Assembly (NCBI RefSeq): GCF_000517105.1
Contig: NZ_KI912151.1
Span: forward strand, 124,001-188,000
Source of the DNA: Fischerella sp. PCC 9605
GTDB taxonomy: Bacteria > Cyanobacteriota > Cyanobacteriia > Cyanobacteriales > Nostocaceae
DNA length: 64,000 bases
Reading direction: 5' to 3'
The position numbers and the translations under genes were made by a program. The notes under the pieces were generated by a model. It saw only the letters and a list, made by a program, of their open reading frames with translations. It did not search any database and was not told the origin of the DNA. The first letter of the stretch is position 1. Every line of letters starts with the position of its first letter. Of the stretch, positions 37,030 to 47,290 are shown in pieces.

Positions 37030-37757
37030 CGTAACCACCCAGGATTATGTTCAAAATTGATATTACGGGTTATTTCTTTTGGTTTTCGACCATCCCGTTC
37101 TTGTTTCCCAACAATATGGAGTACATAGCGACCTGCTGGTTGCTTTCGTCCATCCCAAGCGATGAAAACCTCACCAGGTGATTGAAAGTTTGGACGAGGG
37201 TTACTGTAAACTATCTGACCATTACTATTACGAATTTGCAGTGTGGGAAAGCTCGCTCGATATTGAGTAAATAGTACAAATTTGTACTGTGCCGCAGGCT
37301 GTCCTAAGATAACAGGTACAAAGACAAAATTATTTCCTAACTTGACAGATGCCAAGACTCTTATATCGTCTAAAGAAATGCCCACTTTTTTGAGAATATT
37401 AGTAGGCAGATTAAAAGTAAAATTGGAGAAATTTTGGGAAAATACCAAGTTATCAAGCAAATAATTTTGTTTTAATGACTGTGCTGTTAACTCGGGTTTA
37501 CTACTGTTACTTAATCGTGGAATTCGCAATACTACTGTGTTACCCAGTGTACTGCTGTCATGGGTGATTAGGGAAATAATCCGTAACGAACCGGTTTGGG
37601 ATTCCCCAGGCAGCTGTCGAACTATTCCTTCACAGCGATTACTGTTTCGACGAATGTAGGCTGTGGACTCTGGACTTCCGTTAGGACAGGCTTGGACAGA
37701 GAGAGTACTCAGGGTCAATATCAAGCAACTAGTAAGTAAAACTCTGTAACTAAACAT
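37026..37757 (-). CDS. Secreted protein with FlgD-Ig-like C-terminus
   Basis: A 243-residue protein with a signal peptide ending at about residue 23 (LSTLSVQA-C). The C-terminal region (about 165-225) reads LQIRNSNGQIVYSN and VFIAWDGRKQPAGRYVLHI, the pattern of FlgD-Ig/CHU-type immunoglobulin-like domains, where WDGR...PAG.Y is characteristic. Two cysteines (near 24 and 42) could form a disulfide. It overlaps the downstream membrane gene by 4 bp. Function unknown; a structural or adhesion role at the envelope is inferred. Confidence 0.78.
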   Translation of the reverse strand: MFSYRVLLTSCLILTLSTLSVQACPNGSPESTAYIRRNSNRCEGIVRQLPGESQTGSLRIISLITHDSSTLGNTVVLRIPRLSNSSKPELTAQSLKQNYLLDNLVFSQNFSNFTFNLPTNILKKVGISLDDIRVLASVKLGNNFVFVPVILGQPAAQYKFVLFTQYRASFPTLQIRNSNGQIVYSNPRPNFQSPGEVFIAWDGRKQPAGRYVLHIVGKQERDGRKPKEITRNINFEHNPGWLR

Positions 37758-38327
37758 AACACCGATATTAAGATTTACTGATTGAGTAATATATTAAGCA
37801 GCCCCGTCCAAGTGTACTATTCTTTGATTTTTGTTTTGTTTAGTTCCCGGTGCAAAAGACTTTCACAGCATCTTGCGGGTTGAGTTGAGATGTGTTTTTT
37901 TCTCTCAAACTACATTTTTTAGTATAGAATCAGAGATTTTTTTGGTGAAAAAAAGTATAAAAAATGCAAAAAAATAATTCATGCCGCAAAAACATCACTA
38001 GAATACGATTAGATATTTGATTTGAAAAGTCTTGAAAGGAGTGCATGATATTAAGGAAATAGGCAGGAAAGGCTTCTGTCGATGTTCCTGAGCTTATTCC
38101 TTAGACGTGAATCTATATCTTTAGGGCGAAAATTAATTTACTTTGTTCCGATAGTAAAATTATTTACCACTATTATTCGTCTGCTCCCCAGTCCTATCAT
38201 CGATATTTTTCTTGCGCGAAGGGAGTAGGCAAACAAAATAACATCATCTGATGTGAAAGTTATAGAGCCATATATAAAGAAGAGTTATTCTCCATTGCTA
38301 TATCAAAAATATGTCGGAGTCTAAGTG
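37758..38327. other. AT-rich intergenic region
   Basis: 570 bp between divergent genes, with A-tracts (AAAAAATGCAAAAAAATAA type) near 37940-37985. It must contain both promoters. I see no repeat family, terminator or RNA gene in it. Confidence 0.5.
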
Positions 38328-40352
38328 ATGAAACCTTTATTTAGACTATCAATAATATTCATGAGTGTAGCTATAACAGTAAGTTGTGCATCTGACCTGC
38401 ACAATTTTCGTGTACAACCTCCATCTTTATCTGCTTCAAGAATCGAAAAGGTTCCAGCTAATACCTCAACCCTTGAATCCCAAGCCGCCAAGGTACTAAC
38501 TGCTCAAGAAGTCAACGATATTGCCAAGAACATTACAGTTTTGATTCAAGGACAGAGACAGGATGGAGCCGATTTCAATGGATCTGGGATAATTATCGCT
38601 AGGAAAGGCAATGTTTACTACATTCTGACAGCCGAGCACGTTGTCCCACAAGGAAGCGATTATACGATTGTTACGCCTGATGATAAGCAGCACATCAGTA
38701 AAGATATTAAGGTGCTTTCAGGCATAGACTTAGCCGTCTTGGAGTTCACAAGTAATCAAAATTACCAGATAGCAACTATAGCTGACTACACTCCGCAAAC
38801 TGGAAGCTACATCTTCGTCTCTGGCTGGCCTGGGTTAGATGTAGAAGATAAAGAAGAATCAAGATTGTTTTCAGCCGGAGTTCTTTTTAACAAGGATTTT
38901 GCATTTTGGACTTCCAAAGATCCCTTAGATAAGGGCTATGAATTTCTCTACGGTAATATCACTTACCCAGGGATGAGTGGTGGTCCTGTGTTTGATATTA
39001 GCGGACGAGTAATCGGCGTTCACGGGAATTCAGAGGGAGAGGGAGAATTAGGCTCTGAAATGGTTCTTGGTTATGGCATGGGTATTCCCATTCGTACTTT
39101 TCTAAAATCAATGTCTCAAGTAGGATTAACCGTAACTCCTAGTCAAGCACCCCCTCCTACTCCTACGGCGCAGCAAATCAGTTCCATTATCAGTTTTCTA
39201 AATTTGAAAGAGCCAAAGAACAGCAAAGATGCACGTGAATGGCTGAAGTATGGCATTCAACTGTGGCGACTAGGGCAGTTTCCGGAGGCTGTTGCTGCTT
39301 ACGACACTGCAACTCAAATCAATCCCAGACTTGAGCAAGCCTGGTATGTTCGAGGACGTGTCCTAGCAGGTTTAAGAAAATTTGAACAAGCTATTGCATC
39401 CTATGACAAAGCCCTTGCCATAAAACCAGATTTCATTGACGCTTGGCGTCTCAAAGGCGTAACTCTCGGTTATATAGGACGCCATCAAGAAGCAATTGAA
39501 TGCTTTGAAAAGGCCCTCAAAATTCAACCTAACTATTTGGAATACGTACTCCACCATTTTCACGGTGAGGCTTTGCAAGCCCTAAAACGTCACTCGGAAG
39601 CAATTAATTCTTACACCAACGTACTAAAGATCCAGTCGAATGCTGCTACTTACTCCAATCGAGGAGTTAGCTACTATGAACTTGGAAATTTTCAAGCAGC
39701 CCTTGATGATTTCAACAGTACTTTGCAAAATAACCCTGAAATCGACGATCAAATTAGAGCATATGTGAATCGAGGTCATACTTACGTTAAGTTAAAAAAA
39801 TTACAAGCTGCTTTAGATGACTATACCTCTGCTATTAAACTCTACCCTCAATTACCCAATCCCTCTGAAATTGCGCCTGAGATAAAAATCGCTAACATGT
39901 ATTACGATCGCGGCTTTGTTCGTGAAAGCTTAAAAGACTTTCAAGGAGCAATTGCGGATTATACTGAGGTTGTGCGAATAAATCCTCAAGATTCTCAAGC
40001 TTACTACAATCGGGGTAATGTGCAAGCTACCCTAGAAAATCTACCCGCAGCTATTAAAGATTGGAGCCAGGCTATAGAGATTAATCCCGAATATGCTGAA
40101 GCTTATAACAATCGGGGCTTTGCCCACTTTATAAGGAAGGAGCGGTCAAAGGCTATAGAAGACTACAATCAGGCTATACGTATTAATCCTAACTTTGCTA
40201 TTGCTTATCATAATCGAGGAAATGCGTACAAAGTAGATAATAGGCAGCTAGCTTTGGCAGATTTTAGAAAAGCTGCACAATTATACAAAGAGCAGGATAA
40301 TCAGAATGGCTACCTAGAAGTGCAAAAATTAATTATTGAGCTTCAGCAATAG
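38328..40352 (+). CDS. Lipoprotein trypsin-like peptidase with TPR repeats
   Basis: A 674-residue protein starting at the ATG at 38328 (GGAG 11 bases upstream; a GTG directly before it is possible). The lipobox is AITVSC with Cys near 20. The peptidase domain (about 65-265) has His104 in LTAEHVV, Asp134 in GIDLAVLE and Ser217 in GMSGGPVFD, a complete triad. Eight or so tetratricopeptide repeats follow (about 300-665), with typical AYDTATQINPRLEQAWYVRG and YNRGNVQATLENLPAAIKDW units. It is probably an envelope-bound protease with a protein-interaction platform, an architecture common in cyanobacteria. The substrate is unknown. Confidence 0.92.
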   Translation: MKPLFRLSIIFMSVAITVSCASDLHNFRVQPPSLSASRIEKVPANTSTLESQAAKVLTAQEVNDIAKNITVLIQGQRQDGADFNGSGIIIARKGNVYYILTAEHVVPQGSDYTIVTPDDKQHISKDIKVLSGIDLAVLEFTSNQNYQIATIADYTPQTGSYIFVSGWPGLDVEDKEESRLFSAGVLFNKDFAFWTSKDPLDKGYEFLYGNITYPGMSGGPVFDISGRVIGVHGNSEGEGELGSEMVLGYGMGIPIRTFLKSMSQVGLTVTPSQAPPPTPTAQQISSIISFLNLKEPKNSKDAREWLKYGIQLWRLGQFPEAVAAYDTATQINPRLEQAWYVRGRVLAGLRKFEQAIASYDKALAIKPDFIDAWRLKGVTLGYIGRHQEAIECFEKALKIQPNYLEYVLHHFHGEALQALKRHSEAINSYTNVLKIQSNAATYSNRGVSYYELGNFQAALDDFNSTLQNNPEIDDQIRAYVNRGHTYVKLKKLQAALDDYTSAIKLYPQLPNPSEIAPEIKIANMYYDRGFVRESLKDFQGAIADYTEVVRINPQDSQAYYNRGNVQATLENLPAAIKDWSQAIEINPEYAEAYNNRGFAHFIRKERSKAIEDYNQAIRINPNFAIAYHNRGNAYKVDNRQLALADFRKAAQLYKEQDNQNGYLEVQKLIIELQQ

Positions 40353-40409
40353 AATAATTCATTATCCAATACCGCCAGTTCCCACCACCAAAAGCAATGA
40401 AATAGAATT

Positions 40410-41051
40410 TTACATATAGCCCCAAGCTTTGAGCTTATCTGTCAAAATCCTTTGAATTTGTTTTTGCACTACTTCCGGACTGGCGCTAGCATCTACGCGT
40501 ACGATTCGTTCTGGGTAAGATGCAGCTAATTGTGCATATCCTTGCTGGATGCGACGATGAAAAGCGATCGCTTCTTGCTCAATGCGATCCGCAACATCGC
40601 CGCTACGTCGTTTGCGGGCCAGTCCCACCTCGACATCAACATCCAGCCAGAAGGTAATATCACTTTCTAATCCATCGGTGGCAATGGCGTTGAGTTCGTG
40701 GATTAAACTCATATCTAGACCGCGACCGTAACCTTGATAAGCAACTGTAGAGTCGATATAGCGATCGCACAATATTATTTTTCCTGCTGCTAGATTTGGT
40801 CTGAGTTCTTGTTCCACGTGTTGCGATCGGTCAGCAGCATATAATAATAACTCTGTTCTGTCAGCAATGGGCTTGGCTGGTGATTTATCTAATAACAAGC
40901 GCCTCAAATGCAAGCCTAACTCTGTTCCTCCAGGTTCGCGAGTCACTAATATAGAGATGCCAAGGCTTTGCAACCATTCACTACATAATTGTATCTGGGT
41001 TGTTTTGCCGCAACCTTCCACTCCTTCAAATACAATTAATTTGCCATTCAT
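40410..41051 (-). CDS. tmk: Thymidylate kinase
   Basis: A 213-residue enzyme phosphorylating dTMP to dTDP. The P-loop is FEGVEGCGKTTQ, the DRX motif region is ILCDRYIDSTVAYQGYGRGL, and REPGGTELG and the LID segment RKRSGDVADRIEQE are also visible. With an Arg-poor P-loop and Arg-rich LID it resembles the E. coli (type II) arrangement. Start ATG (MNGKLIVFEG) and length are as expected. It has 58 bp to the SWIM gene upstream on the same strand, so the two may be co-transcribed. Confidence 0.96.
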   Translation of the reverse strand: MNGKLIVFEGVEGCGKTTQIQLCSEWLQSLGISILVTREPGGTELGLHLRRLLLDKSPAKPIADRTELLLYAADRSQHVEQELRPNLAAGKIILCDRYIDSTVAYQGYGRGLDMSLIHELNAIATDGLESDITFWLDVDVEVGLARKRRSGDVADRIEQEAIAFHRRIQQGYAQLAASYPERIVRVDASASPEVVQKQIQRILTDKLKAWGYM

Positions 41052-41109
41052 TGTGCTGCAACCGATTTTTACTGACGTGCTTTATTAGGCTAGCAGGAAT
41101 ACTGCTTTC

Positions 41110-42870
41110 TTATACTAGCTGCTTACACAATTCCATCAGCTTACGTTTGCGCCCATGAGTAGCCGTTAGTTGGGAGCGATAATCAGACCACTGACTTTGC
41201 TGTCCCAACTGAAAATAAGCAGCTTTCACCTTTTGCAACCATTTCACAGCTTCATCGTAGCGATCCGCCTTACCCTGATTTATAATTGGTTCGGCTCGAC
41301 TGCGGGCATTGTCAATTACCCAATCGGGACGATGGGGAATTGCTGCTTCCATGACCCGCATTACCAGTTCTGGACTAGAGTAGGATGAATTGACAACAGC
41401 AATAGCATCATCTACTAATCCCTCATACAGAAAAATATCCACTTTCGCTTGTTCTGCTCCCCAGTCGCGAAATGCTCGTAGAGTTTTCAGTAAATCCTGT
41501 TTCACAGTAGACCAACTGTCCCCTACTAACTCTTCCACCTTACGGTAATAGCGAAATGAAGTACGTGTATTAAAAGCAACGATACTCGCATTCACAGCAA
41601 CCGAGAAATTGCTTAAAGATTGCGCTAAATCACTTGTCCAAGCAGCCAAGTCATAGAGACAATGCCCTGATAATGTCAATCCTGTTTGAGCGATCGCTAA
41701 GGCTTCCGATAAATACTCTCTCTCCCGCAAAGCTTTGGCAAGAGCAAATGCTGTTTCTGCTGTACTCATGTGATTTTTAGCAGCAGCAATTGCTTCTTCA
41801 ACTTGCCCCAAAGCTACCAACCGCGTCAGATATTGCTGCATTAATCCTTCGGCACGGGCAAGATTCAAGTATTCTATGTAACGCTCTTGGCGCTCAAGAA
41901 TTTGCAGGCGAATCAATGCCAAATCTTCAGCAAAGTCTGGTGGCATACCTGCCCAAAGTGATACGGAGCGATCGCCCGCTAAAATTCGTTGTAGATTCTC
42001 ATCCTCCCACCCTTGCCGCAATGCTGCCATACTCATGGCAAAATCTGTATCTAACTCATCCTGCCATGCTTCCAACATCACCTGCAAATCCACCGCCTCT
42101 GGTTCTGAAATTTCCGCACACAAAATTGCTTCTGTCCACGCCTCATCCAGATAGTAAGTAATGGAATATACATCACCACCGTAGTCTAATAACTCTTGCC
42201 ATTCCTCCGCATAGGCTGCGGTGATTGCTTCTAAAATGGCGATCGCACTATTTCCATCTCCATTTTTAGCCAAATCTTGCGCCTTCTCAATCACAGCCAG
42301 CAAATCATCGCTGAATGGATCTTCCTCATAGCCATACTCCAACTCCCGCAAACCATTGCGTAAAATCTGCTTTACCTGCTGGCGAAAAGGCGCGACATCA
42401 ATAGTTTGGCGTTTTTGCTTCGATGACGGCTTTGACGGACTCGGCGACACCATCAAGCTAACATAGCGGTCGATCGCATCAATAAGTTCTGGTTCTTCTG
42501 CAACCAGTTCTTGAACTAGTCTTTGCGTTTGTACATAATCCAAACGATCCAATAGCTGTTCTAAAGTCGGACGTTCCTCAATCACCCTTGATTGTCGCGA
42601 ACAAGTGAGTAAAGTTGCAACGATATGTTTGCACCAACCACCATAATCATAAGGACACGTACAAAGCGCTGAGGTAATTTCACCCGTATCAAAACGAATA
42701 CTGACACGGTAGGGTGTGATCTCACTGCCTTCCACTTCTGCTTGGATCAGACTACCTCGTTTTTGCAGATTACTAACTGCGCCTCTCTTGTAATATTCTT
42801 CACCACGAGTGAATGACAAGGTACTGGAATTGTAACGAATTTCAGATTCGGAAATTTCCGGTATCGACAT
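41110..42870 (-). CDS. SWIM zinc-finger protein
   Basis: 586 residues. The SWIM motif CTCPYDYGGWCKH (CxCx(n)CxH, about residues 68-80) sits after an N-terminal beta region (SFTRGEEYYKRGAVSNLQKR) typical of this family. Next comes an acidic helical region and a long stretch of TPR-like helices to the end (ALAKALREREYLSEALAIAQ). SWIM domains bind DNA or proteins. In bacteria such genes often accompany SNF2 helicases, but none is seen here. The C-terminus ends RKRKLMELCKQLV. A small miniature element lies between this gene and the XDH gene on its upstream side. Confidence 0.85.
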   Translation of the reverse strand: MSIPEISESEIRYNSSTLSFTRGEEYYKRGAVSNLQKRGSLIQAEVEGSEITPYRVSIRFDTGEITSALCTCPYDYGGWCKHIVATLLTCSRQSRVIEERPTLEQLLDRLDYVQTQRLVQELVAEEPELIDAIDRYVSLMVSPSPSKPSSKQKRQTIDVAPFRQQVKQILRNGLRELEYGYEEDPFSDDLLAVIEKAQDLAKNGDGNSAIAILEAITAAYAEEWQELLDYGGDVYSITYYLDEAWTEAILCAEISEPEAVDLQVMLEAWQDELDTDFAMSMAALRQGWEDENLQRILAGDRSVSLWAGMPPDFAEDLALIRLQILERQERYIEYLNLARAEGLMQQYLTRLVALGQVEEAIAAAKNHMSTAETAFALAKALREREYLSEALAIAQTGLTLSGHCLYDLAAWTSDLAQSLSNFSVAVNASIVAFNTRTSFRYYRKVEELVGDSWSTVKQDLLKTLRAFRDWGAEQAKVDIFLYEGLVDDAIAVVNSSYSSPELVMRVMEAAIPHRPDWVIDNARSRAEPIINQGKADRYDEAVKWLQKVKAAYFQLGQQSQWSDYRSQLTATHGRKRKLMELCKQLV

Positions 42871-42972
42871 AGTTTCAGGGTTTTTATTTGTAGGCTATGT
42901 CAAAATCATCGTAACTTGACTCTCGATCGTAAAAATCTTTACTTTTCCTGTAGCGGCGCGTTACGCTGCGTT

Positions 42973-43098
42973 AGGGATTTCCAAGAAATAAATTATCCCG
43001 GATTGTGGGGTGGGCATCCTGCCCGCCTCTGGGATGGGACGGGTGAGGACACCCATCCCACAAGAAAATTTGGGATGTTTTTTTATTTGGAAGTCCTT
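42973..43098. mobile_element. 126-bp miniature element with terminal inverted repeats, copy 2
   Basis: The left end is AGGGATTTCCAAGAAATAAA. The right end, on the other strand, is AAAGGACTTCCAAATAAAAA. The interior has a GC-rich hairpin: GGGTGGGCATCCTGCCCGCC, then CATCCCA. It ends 2 bp before the stop codon of the XDH gene. A truncated, interrupted copy lies at 15322-15497. There is no coding capacity, so mobilisation would need a transposase in trans. Confidence 0.75.
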
Positions 43099-43100
43099 TA

Positions 43101-45737
43101 TTAATGTATCGCTTGCCAAACTCGTTCGGGTGTCATCGGGAGTTGACGCAACCTCACACCTGTAGCGTGGGCGATCGCATTAGCTACAGCAGGTGCTGTA
43201 CAATTAGTAGTAATTTCTCCTACACCCTTAGCCCCAAAAGGCCCATAAGGATCGACTTTTTCGATTAAAAATATTTCCATTGGTGGTACATCAGCAGCCG
43301 TAGGAATGCGATAATCTCGCAATCCTGGGTTAATAATTCTTCCTTGTTCATCAAACAGCAACTCTTCCGTCAACGCATAACCAATTCCCATCGCAATACC
43401 GCCTGTCGCCTGTCCTTCACAAATCCTCGGATTAATTGCCTTACCTATATCAATCGCCTGCACGCATCGTAAAACTTCAACCTTTCCCGTCTCCATATCA
43501 ACCTCTACCTCCACACCCTGCACAGCAAAAGTTAAAGTCGCTTCATCCGCCGCATAACTTACTTCTACACTTCTTTTCTCTCTGCTACCTGGTGCGTATT
43601 CCTCTGTGTTCCTCTGCGTTTGTTTCTTTAACTTCTGGGCCGCTAACTTCACAGCTTGTCCAGAAATATACAACGTCGCCGAAGCATAAGAACCTGCATC
43701 AAAAGGAGTCTCCTTCGTATCCCCAGAAAACATCTTGATATCATCAACACCCACACCCAACACCTGGGCCGCAATTTGCCGCAGCGTCGTATCAGAACCA
43801 GTGCCAACATCAACTGAACCTGTTCTTAACTCATATTTCCCATCATCTAAAAGCGATAACTTCACACTCGCAACGTGGATTTTTGATAAACCACTGCCTT
43901 GCATCGAAACGGCAAATCCTACACCACGACGACGAGAACCATCTATTACTGGTGGCGTACCGGAAACATAACCAAGTGACTGCGTAACTTTTTCAAAACA
44001 TTCTGGAACAGCATAGCTACCAATTAAATTAAAATGGTCTGTTGACGACCTTCCCAAATTAATCGCATCTCCAGGACGGATAATATTTTTCTGCCGGATT
44101 TCAACGGCATCAATGCCGAGTTGATTAGCAATTTCATCGATTTGACATTCCATTGCAAAAGCGCCTTGAGTTGCACCATAACCACGAAATGCACCCGCTG
44201 GCATTGTATTTGTATAAACAGCAAATCCTCTAAATCTTTTATTCAGGCAACGATACAAACCTAAAGGAATATAACCTGATAAAAATACCACCGTTTGACC
44301 ATGATTGCCATAAGCACCAGTGTTGGCAATTACTTCCATCTCTTGTGCCACAAATGTACCATCTGCTTTAACTCCACTTTTAATGCGAATTGTCATTGCA
44401 TGACGGCTATTTGTAGCAGTAAACTCTTCTGTTCTAGTGAATTCCCATTGTACAGGTCTGCCTGTGCGAAGGGTAGCAAAAGCACAGAGGTCTTCTGATA
44501 AAATCTCTTGTTTATTGCCAAATCCACCGCCTAATTGGGCTTTATAAACGCGAATTTTTGCTTTGGATATATTGAAAATTTTGGAAAGCAAACGTTGGCA
44601 GTGAAAAGGTACTTGGGTACTGGAACGAACCACCAATATACCATCTGCTTCTAACCAAGAAATTGTCACATGCGGTTCTAAATGAACGTGTTGCACCGCT
44701 GGCAGATGGTAAGTATTTTCTACAATTAAATCTGCCTCTGCAAAACCCTTTTCACTATCACCAGATTCGAGAAATATTTGTCCAGCAATATTGCGATTTC
44801 GATCGGGAATTTGTGATGATTCTGGTTCATCGTGAATAACGATACTACCATCATTCATTGCTTGGATAGGTTCTAAAATATGCGGTAAAATTTCGTAATC
44901 GACTTCTATTAATTGACAAGCTTGTTCAGCTATAGACACTGACTCAGCAACCACAGCAGCCACGCGATCGCCAATAAATCGCACTTTACGATCTAATAAA
45001 TAATGGTCGAGGGGATCGGGCACAGGTTCAGCGTGTCCGGCGGTGGTGTAAGCTATCCTGGGGATATCTGCATGGGTGAACACAGCAACGACGCCAGGGA
45101 TTGCTTTGGCTGCTTCGGTGTTAATTTTGCGGATGTAAGCGTGAGGATGGGGCGATCGCAATACCTTAAGATGTAGTAAACCAGGCGGTACAAAATCTGC
45201 GGTGTAAGATGCTTTGCCTGTGACAATTGCCGTACCGTCTTGTTTGGGGATACTCTTGCCGATAGATGAAGAGGGGGAGAGGGGGAGATGAGGAGGTGGG
45301 GAGATAGGGAGAATACTTTCAATAATCGCCTGATACCCTGTGCAACGGCAAAGATTACCCTTTAAAGCCAAACGCAATTCTTCTGGTGATGCAAAAGGCA
45401 ACTTTGCTGCACTCATAATCATACCTGGAGTGCAGAAACCGCATTGAAAACCTTGTCCTTGCAAAAATGCTTGCTGCATTGGTGCAAGTTCGCCATTTTC
45501 TGATAACCCTTCAATTGTTGTCACCGATTGATTGGCTATTCGCATGGCTGGGTAAATACAACTGTGGATTGGTATATCATTTACCCAAACCGTACAAGCG
45601 CCGCAATCTCCGCGATCGCAACCACGATGAACACCAAACCAGCCTAGTTGTCGTAGCAGAGTTAAAAGGCTGGTTCCGGGATGACAATTTACTGTAAAAT
45701 CTTGGTTGTTAACTTGGAATTTGAATGCTTCTTCCAT
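43101..45737 (-). CDS. Xanthine dehydrogenase, fused 2Fe-2S and molybdopterin subunits
   Basis: An 878-residue fusion. Residues 1-165 hold two [2Fe-2S] clusters: Cys 40/45/48/60 ([13 protein letters not shown]) and Cys 99/102/130/132 ([13 protein letters not shown]). A low-complexity linker ([12 protein letters not shown]) leads to the molybdopterin domain (about 170-878), with GGGFGNKQE, a [12 protein letters not shown] region and GAKGVGE near the end carrying the catalytic Glu. The partner FAD subunit is encoded 6 bp upstream, so electrons pass Mo to FeS to FAD. It oxidises hypoxanthine or xanthine to urate (family; supported by the ureide genes). An extra segment near codons 690-715 looks repeat-derived. 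Confidence 0.9.
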   Translation of the reverse strand: MEEAFKFQVNNQDFTVNCHPGTSLLTLLRQLGWFGVHRGCDRGDCGACTVWVNDIPIHSCIYPAMRIANQSVTTIEGLSENGELAPMQQAFLQGQGFQCGFCTPGMIMSAAKLPFASPEELRLALKGNLCRCTGYQAIIESILPISPPPHLPLSPSSSIGKSIPKQDGTAIVTGKASYTADFVPPGLLHLKVLRSPHPHAYIRKINTEAAKAIPGVVAVFTHADIPRIAYTTAGHAEPVPDPLDHYLLDRKVRFIGDRVAAVVAESVSIAEQACQLIEVDYEILPHILEPIQAMNDGSIVIHDEPESSQIPDRNRNIAGQIFLESGDSEKGFAEADLIVENTYHLPAVQHVHLEPHVTISWLEADGILVVRSSTQVPFHCQRLLSKIFNISKAKIRVYKAQLGGGFGNKQEILSEDLCAFATLRTGRPVQWEFTRTEEFTATNSRHAMTIRIKSGVKADGTFVAQEMEVIANTGAYGNHGQTVVFLSGYIPLGLYRCLNKRFRGFAVYTNTMPAGAFRGYGATQGAFAMECQIDEIANQLGIDAVEIRQKNIIRPGDAINLGRSSTDHFNLIGSYAVPECFEKVTQSLGYVSGTPPVIDGSRRRGVGFAVSMQGSGLSKIHVASVKLSLLDDGKYELRTGSVDVGTGSDTTLRQIAAQVLGVGVDDIKMFSGDTKETPFDAGSYASATLYISGQAVKLAAQKLKKQTQRNTEEYAPGSREKRSVEVSYAADEATLTFAVQGVEVEVDMETGKVEVLRCVQAIDIGKAINPRICEGQATGGIAMGIGYALTEELLFDEQGRIINPGLRDYRIPTAADVPPMEIFLIEKVDPYGPFGAKGVGEITTNCTAPAVANAIAHATGVRLRQLPMTPERVWQAIH

Positions 45738-45743
45738 ATATAT

Positions 45744-46550
45744 TTAAAATACTTTTAATTGTTGGAGTGAACGCCTAATTAAAACTTGTGTCACCTCACG
45801 GCGATAAGTAGCACTAGCCTTAGCATTATCAATAAAATCTATATCCTGTAGAAACCTTGGGTGCAACGTCTCTACATCTGTTTTCAATTCCAATAGACGG
45901 GGTGCAGGAACACTCGCAGCGATCGCACACCGCAATTGCAAATTATCTGGATTACAAGCACTCACTGCGATCGCCAAAGCGGGATCGCTGGCTGCAATGC
46001 CAAAACGCTGATAATTAACTTGCCATTTTAAATTTTCAACTGGAATCAAAACCCGCCTCAATATTTCTGATGGTTGCAAAATAGTCTGGCGGGAACCAAG
46101 TTGAAATTCCTTGGCTGCAACTTGGCGCGACTCTCTGTTTAAATTCCAGATTTCATAAGTTGCATTTAATGCCACCATGATTGGTGCTATGGTTCCCACT
46201 GATAATGCCAGACAGATATTACCTCCTACTGTCGCCATATTAATTACTTTTAGTGATGCTGCGAGTGCAGAAATAGCACTTTTGAATCCTTCTACAGCCG
46301 TCCATTCTGAAGGCCAAGGATAATGCAATAATTTTATTAACGGACATGTCGCACCAATTACTAAATTATCTTCTTGTACCTCAATTTCTGACCAATCTAA
46401 ACACTGTATATCTACCAGTACCTTCAAATGTGGCTGCGGTTCAGAAAATATCCACGTTCCACCAGCTAACCAAGCCCAACCTTCACCCCAGTTGCTGATA
46501 GTTTGAACATCATGAGGACGTAAATAAGTTTTGATGTTTAGCAGATCCAT
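45744..46550 (-). CDS. Xanthine dehydrogenase FAD-binding subunit
   Basis: A 268-residue member of the molybdopterin dehydrogenase FAD domain family (CoxM/XdhB type). Visible features are AWLAGGTWI, the FAD-loop position (usually AGGTD) and INMATVGGNICLA, matching the TIGGN motif, with GSRQTILQPSEILRRVLIP after it. It is shorter than typical (about 290), mainly in the C-terminus. It lies 6 bp upstream of the fused FeS/Mo subunit and so is translationally linked to it. Role: pass electrons to NAD or another acceptor. Confidence 0.9.
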   Translation of the reverse strand: MDLLNIKTYLRPHDVQTISNWGEGWAWLAGGTWIFSEPQPHLKVLVDIQCLDWSEIEVQEDNLVIGATCPLIKLLHYPWPSEWTAVEGFKSAISALAASLKVINMATVGGNICLALSVGTIAPIMVALNATYEIWNLNRESRQVAAKEFQLGSRQTILQPSEILRRVLIPVENLKWQVNYQRFGIAASDPALAIAVSACNPDNLQLRCAIAASVPAPRLLELKTDVETLHPRFLQDIDFIDNAKASATYRREVTQVLIRRSLQQLKVF

Positions 46551-46634
46551 TTTTGATTAATTTTTAACGCAGAGTATCGCAGAGGAAAGCGCACCAGGTA
46601 GCAGAGTAAGTTTCATTTGCGTTGTCCAAAAACT

Positions 46635-47207
46635 TTAAATATCTAATTGAATTTCATAACGAAGTCTTTTTGGCAATGAAATCTTATAAACATCACCTTG
46701 ATTCATCTCATCTGGTTCTTTCATTTGACTTAAGGCAGTGACAACTTCATCAGAATTTGCAGTCAAAATGACAACAGCTTGATCGCAAGCTATGGGAAAA
46801 TCATGCCAAGTACCTATGTGCAGCAAAAGTGCATGTCCTGGGGGAAATCTTAATGCCTTTACTTGATTTAAATCTGGCAGGTTTTCGCCTTGAGTGTGAT
46901 TAGGTGGTGCCATTACCATAATGAATGGTGCTTGTCCCAAACCGATGAACAATTGGGTCATATGCATGTGGCGTTCTAACCAGTTAATAGAAGGATATCC
47001 TGGCATGATTTTCGCGGTTCTAAAAGTTGCAGTTCCACGATAGAGAAAGTCAATATTTTCGCCTTCAATTACTCTACCTTGATAAAAAGGAATTCCTAAG
47101 CCTGGTTTGCTAACATCATCTCCTAATAGATGACCATAGGGTTTGATATTTTCAGAATTAGCATCAATGATAGGAATTTTTAAAATTCGAGTTTGTGGAG
47201 TTGTCAT
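46635..47207 (-). CDS. allA: Ureidoglycolate lyase
   Basis: 190 residues from the ATG at 47205-47207; an in-frame GTG 11 codons upstream is less likely. Cupin-type protein with IKPYGHLLGDDVSKPG, WLERHMHMTQLFIGLGQAPF (the ERH.. strand is typical of AllA), and FPPGHALLLHIGTWHDFPIA, where the WH pair is the conserved C-terminal strand. It splits ureidoglycolate into glyoxylate and urea, the last ureide step. Neighbouring xanthine dehydrogenase and PuuE-type allantoinase genes make this assignment strong. Confidence 0.85.
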   Translation of the reverse strand: MTTPQTRILKIPIIDANSENIKPYGHLLGDDVSKPGLGIPFYQGRVIEGENIDFLYRGTATFRTAKIMPGYPSINWLERHMHMTQLFIGLGQAPFIMVMAPPNHTQGENLPDLNQVKALRFPPGHALLLHIGTWHDFPIACDQAVVILTANSDEVVTALSQMKEPDEMNQGDVYKISLPKRLRYEIQLDI

Positions 47208-47290
47208 GAGATAAATTTTATTTACAACTGTTAAATACACATTGTTAACACATATTTACACGAAACTCCAAATTCCCCATTCCCTATTCC

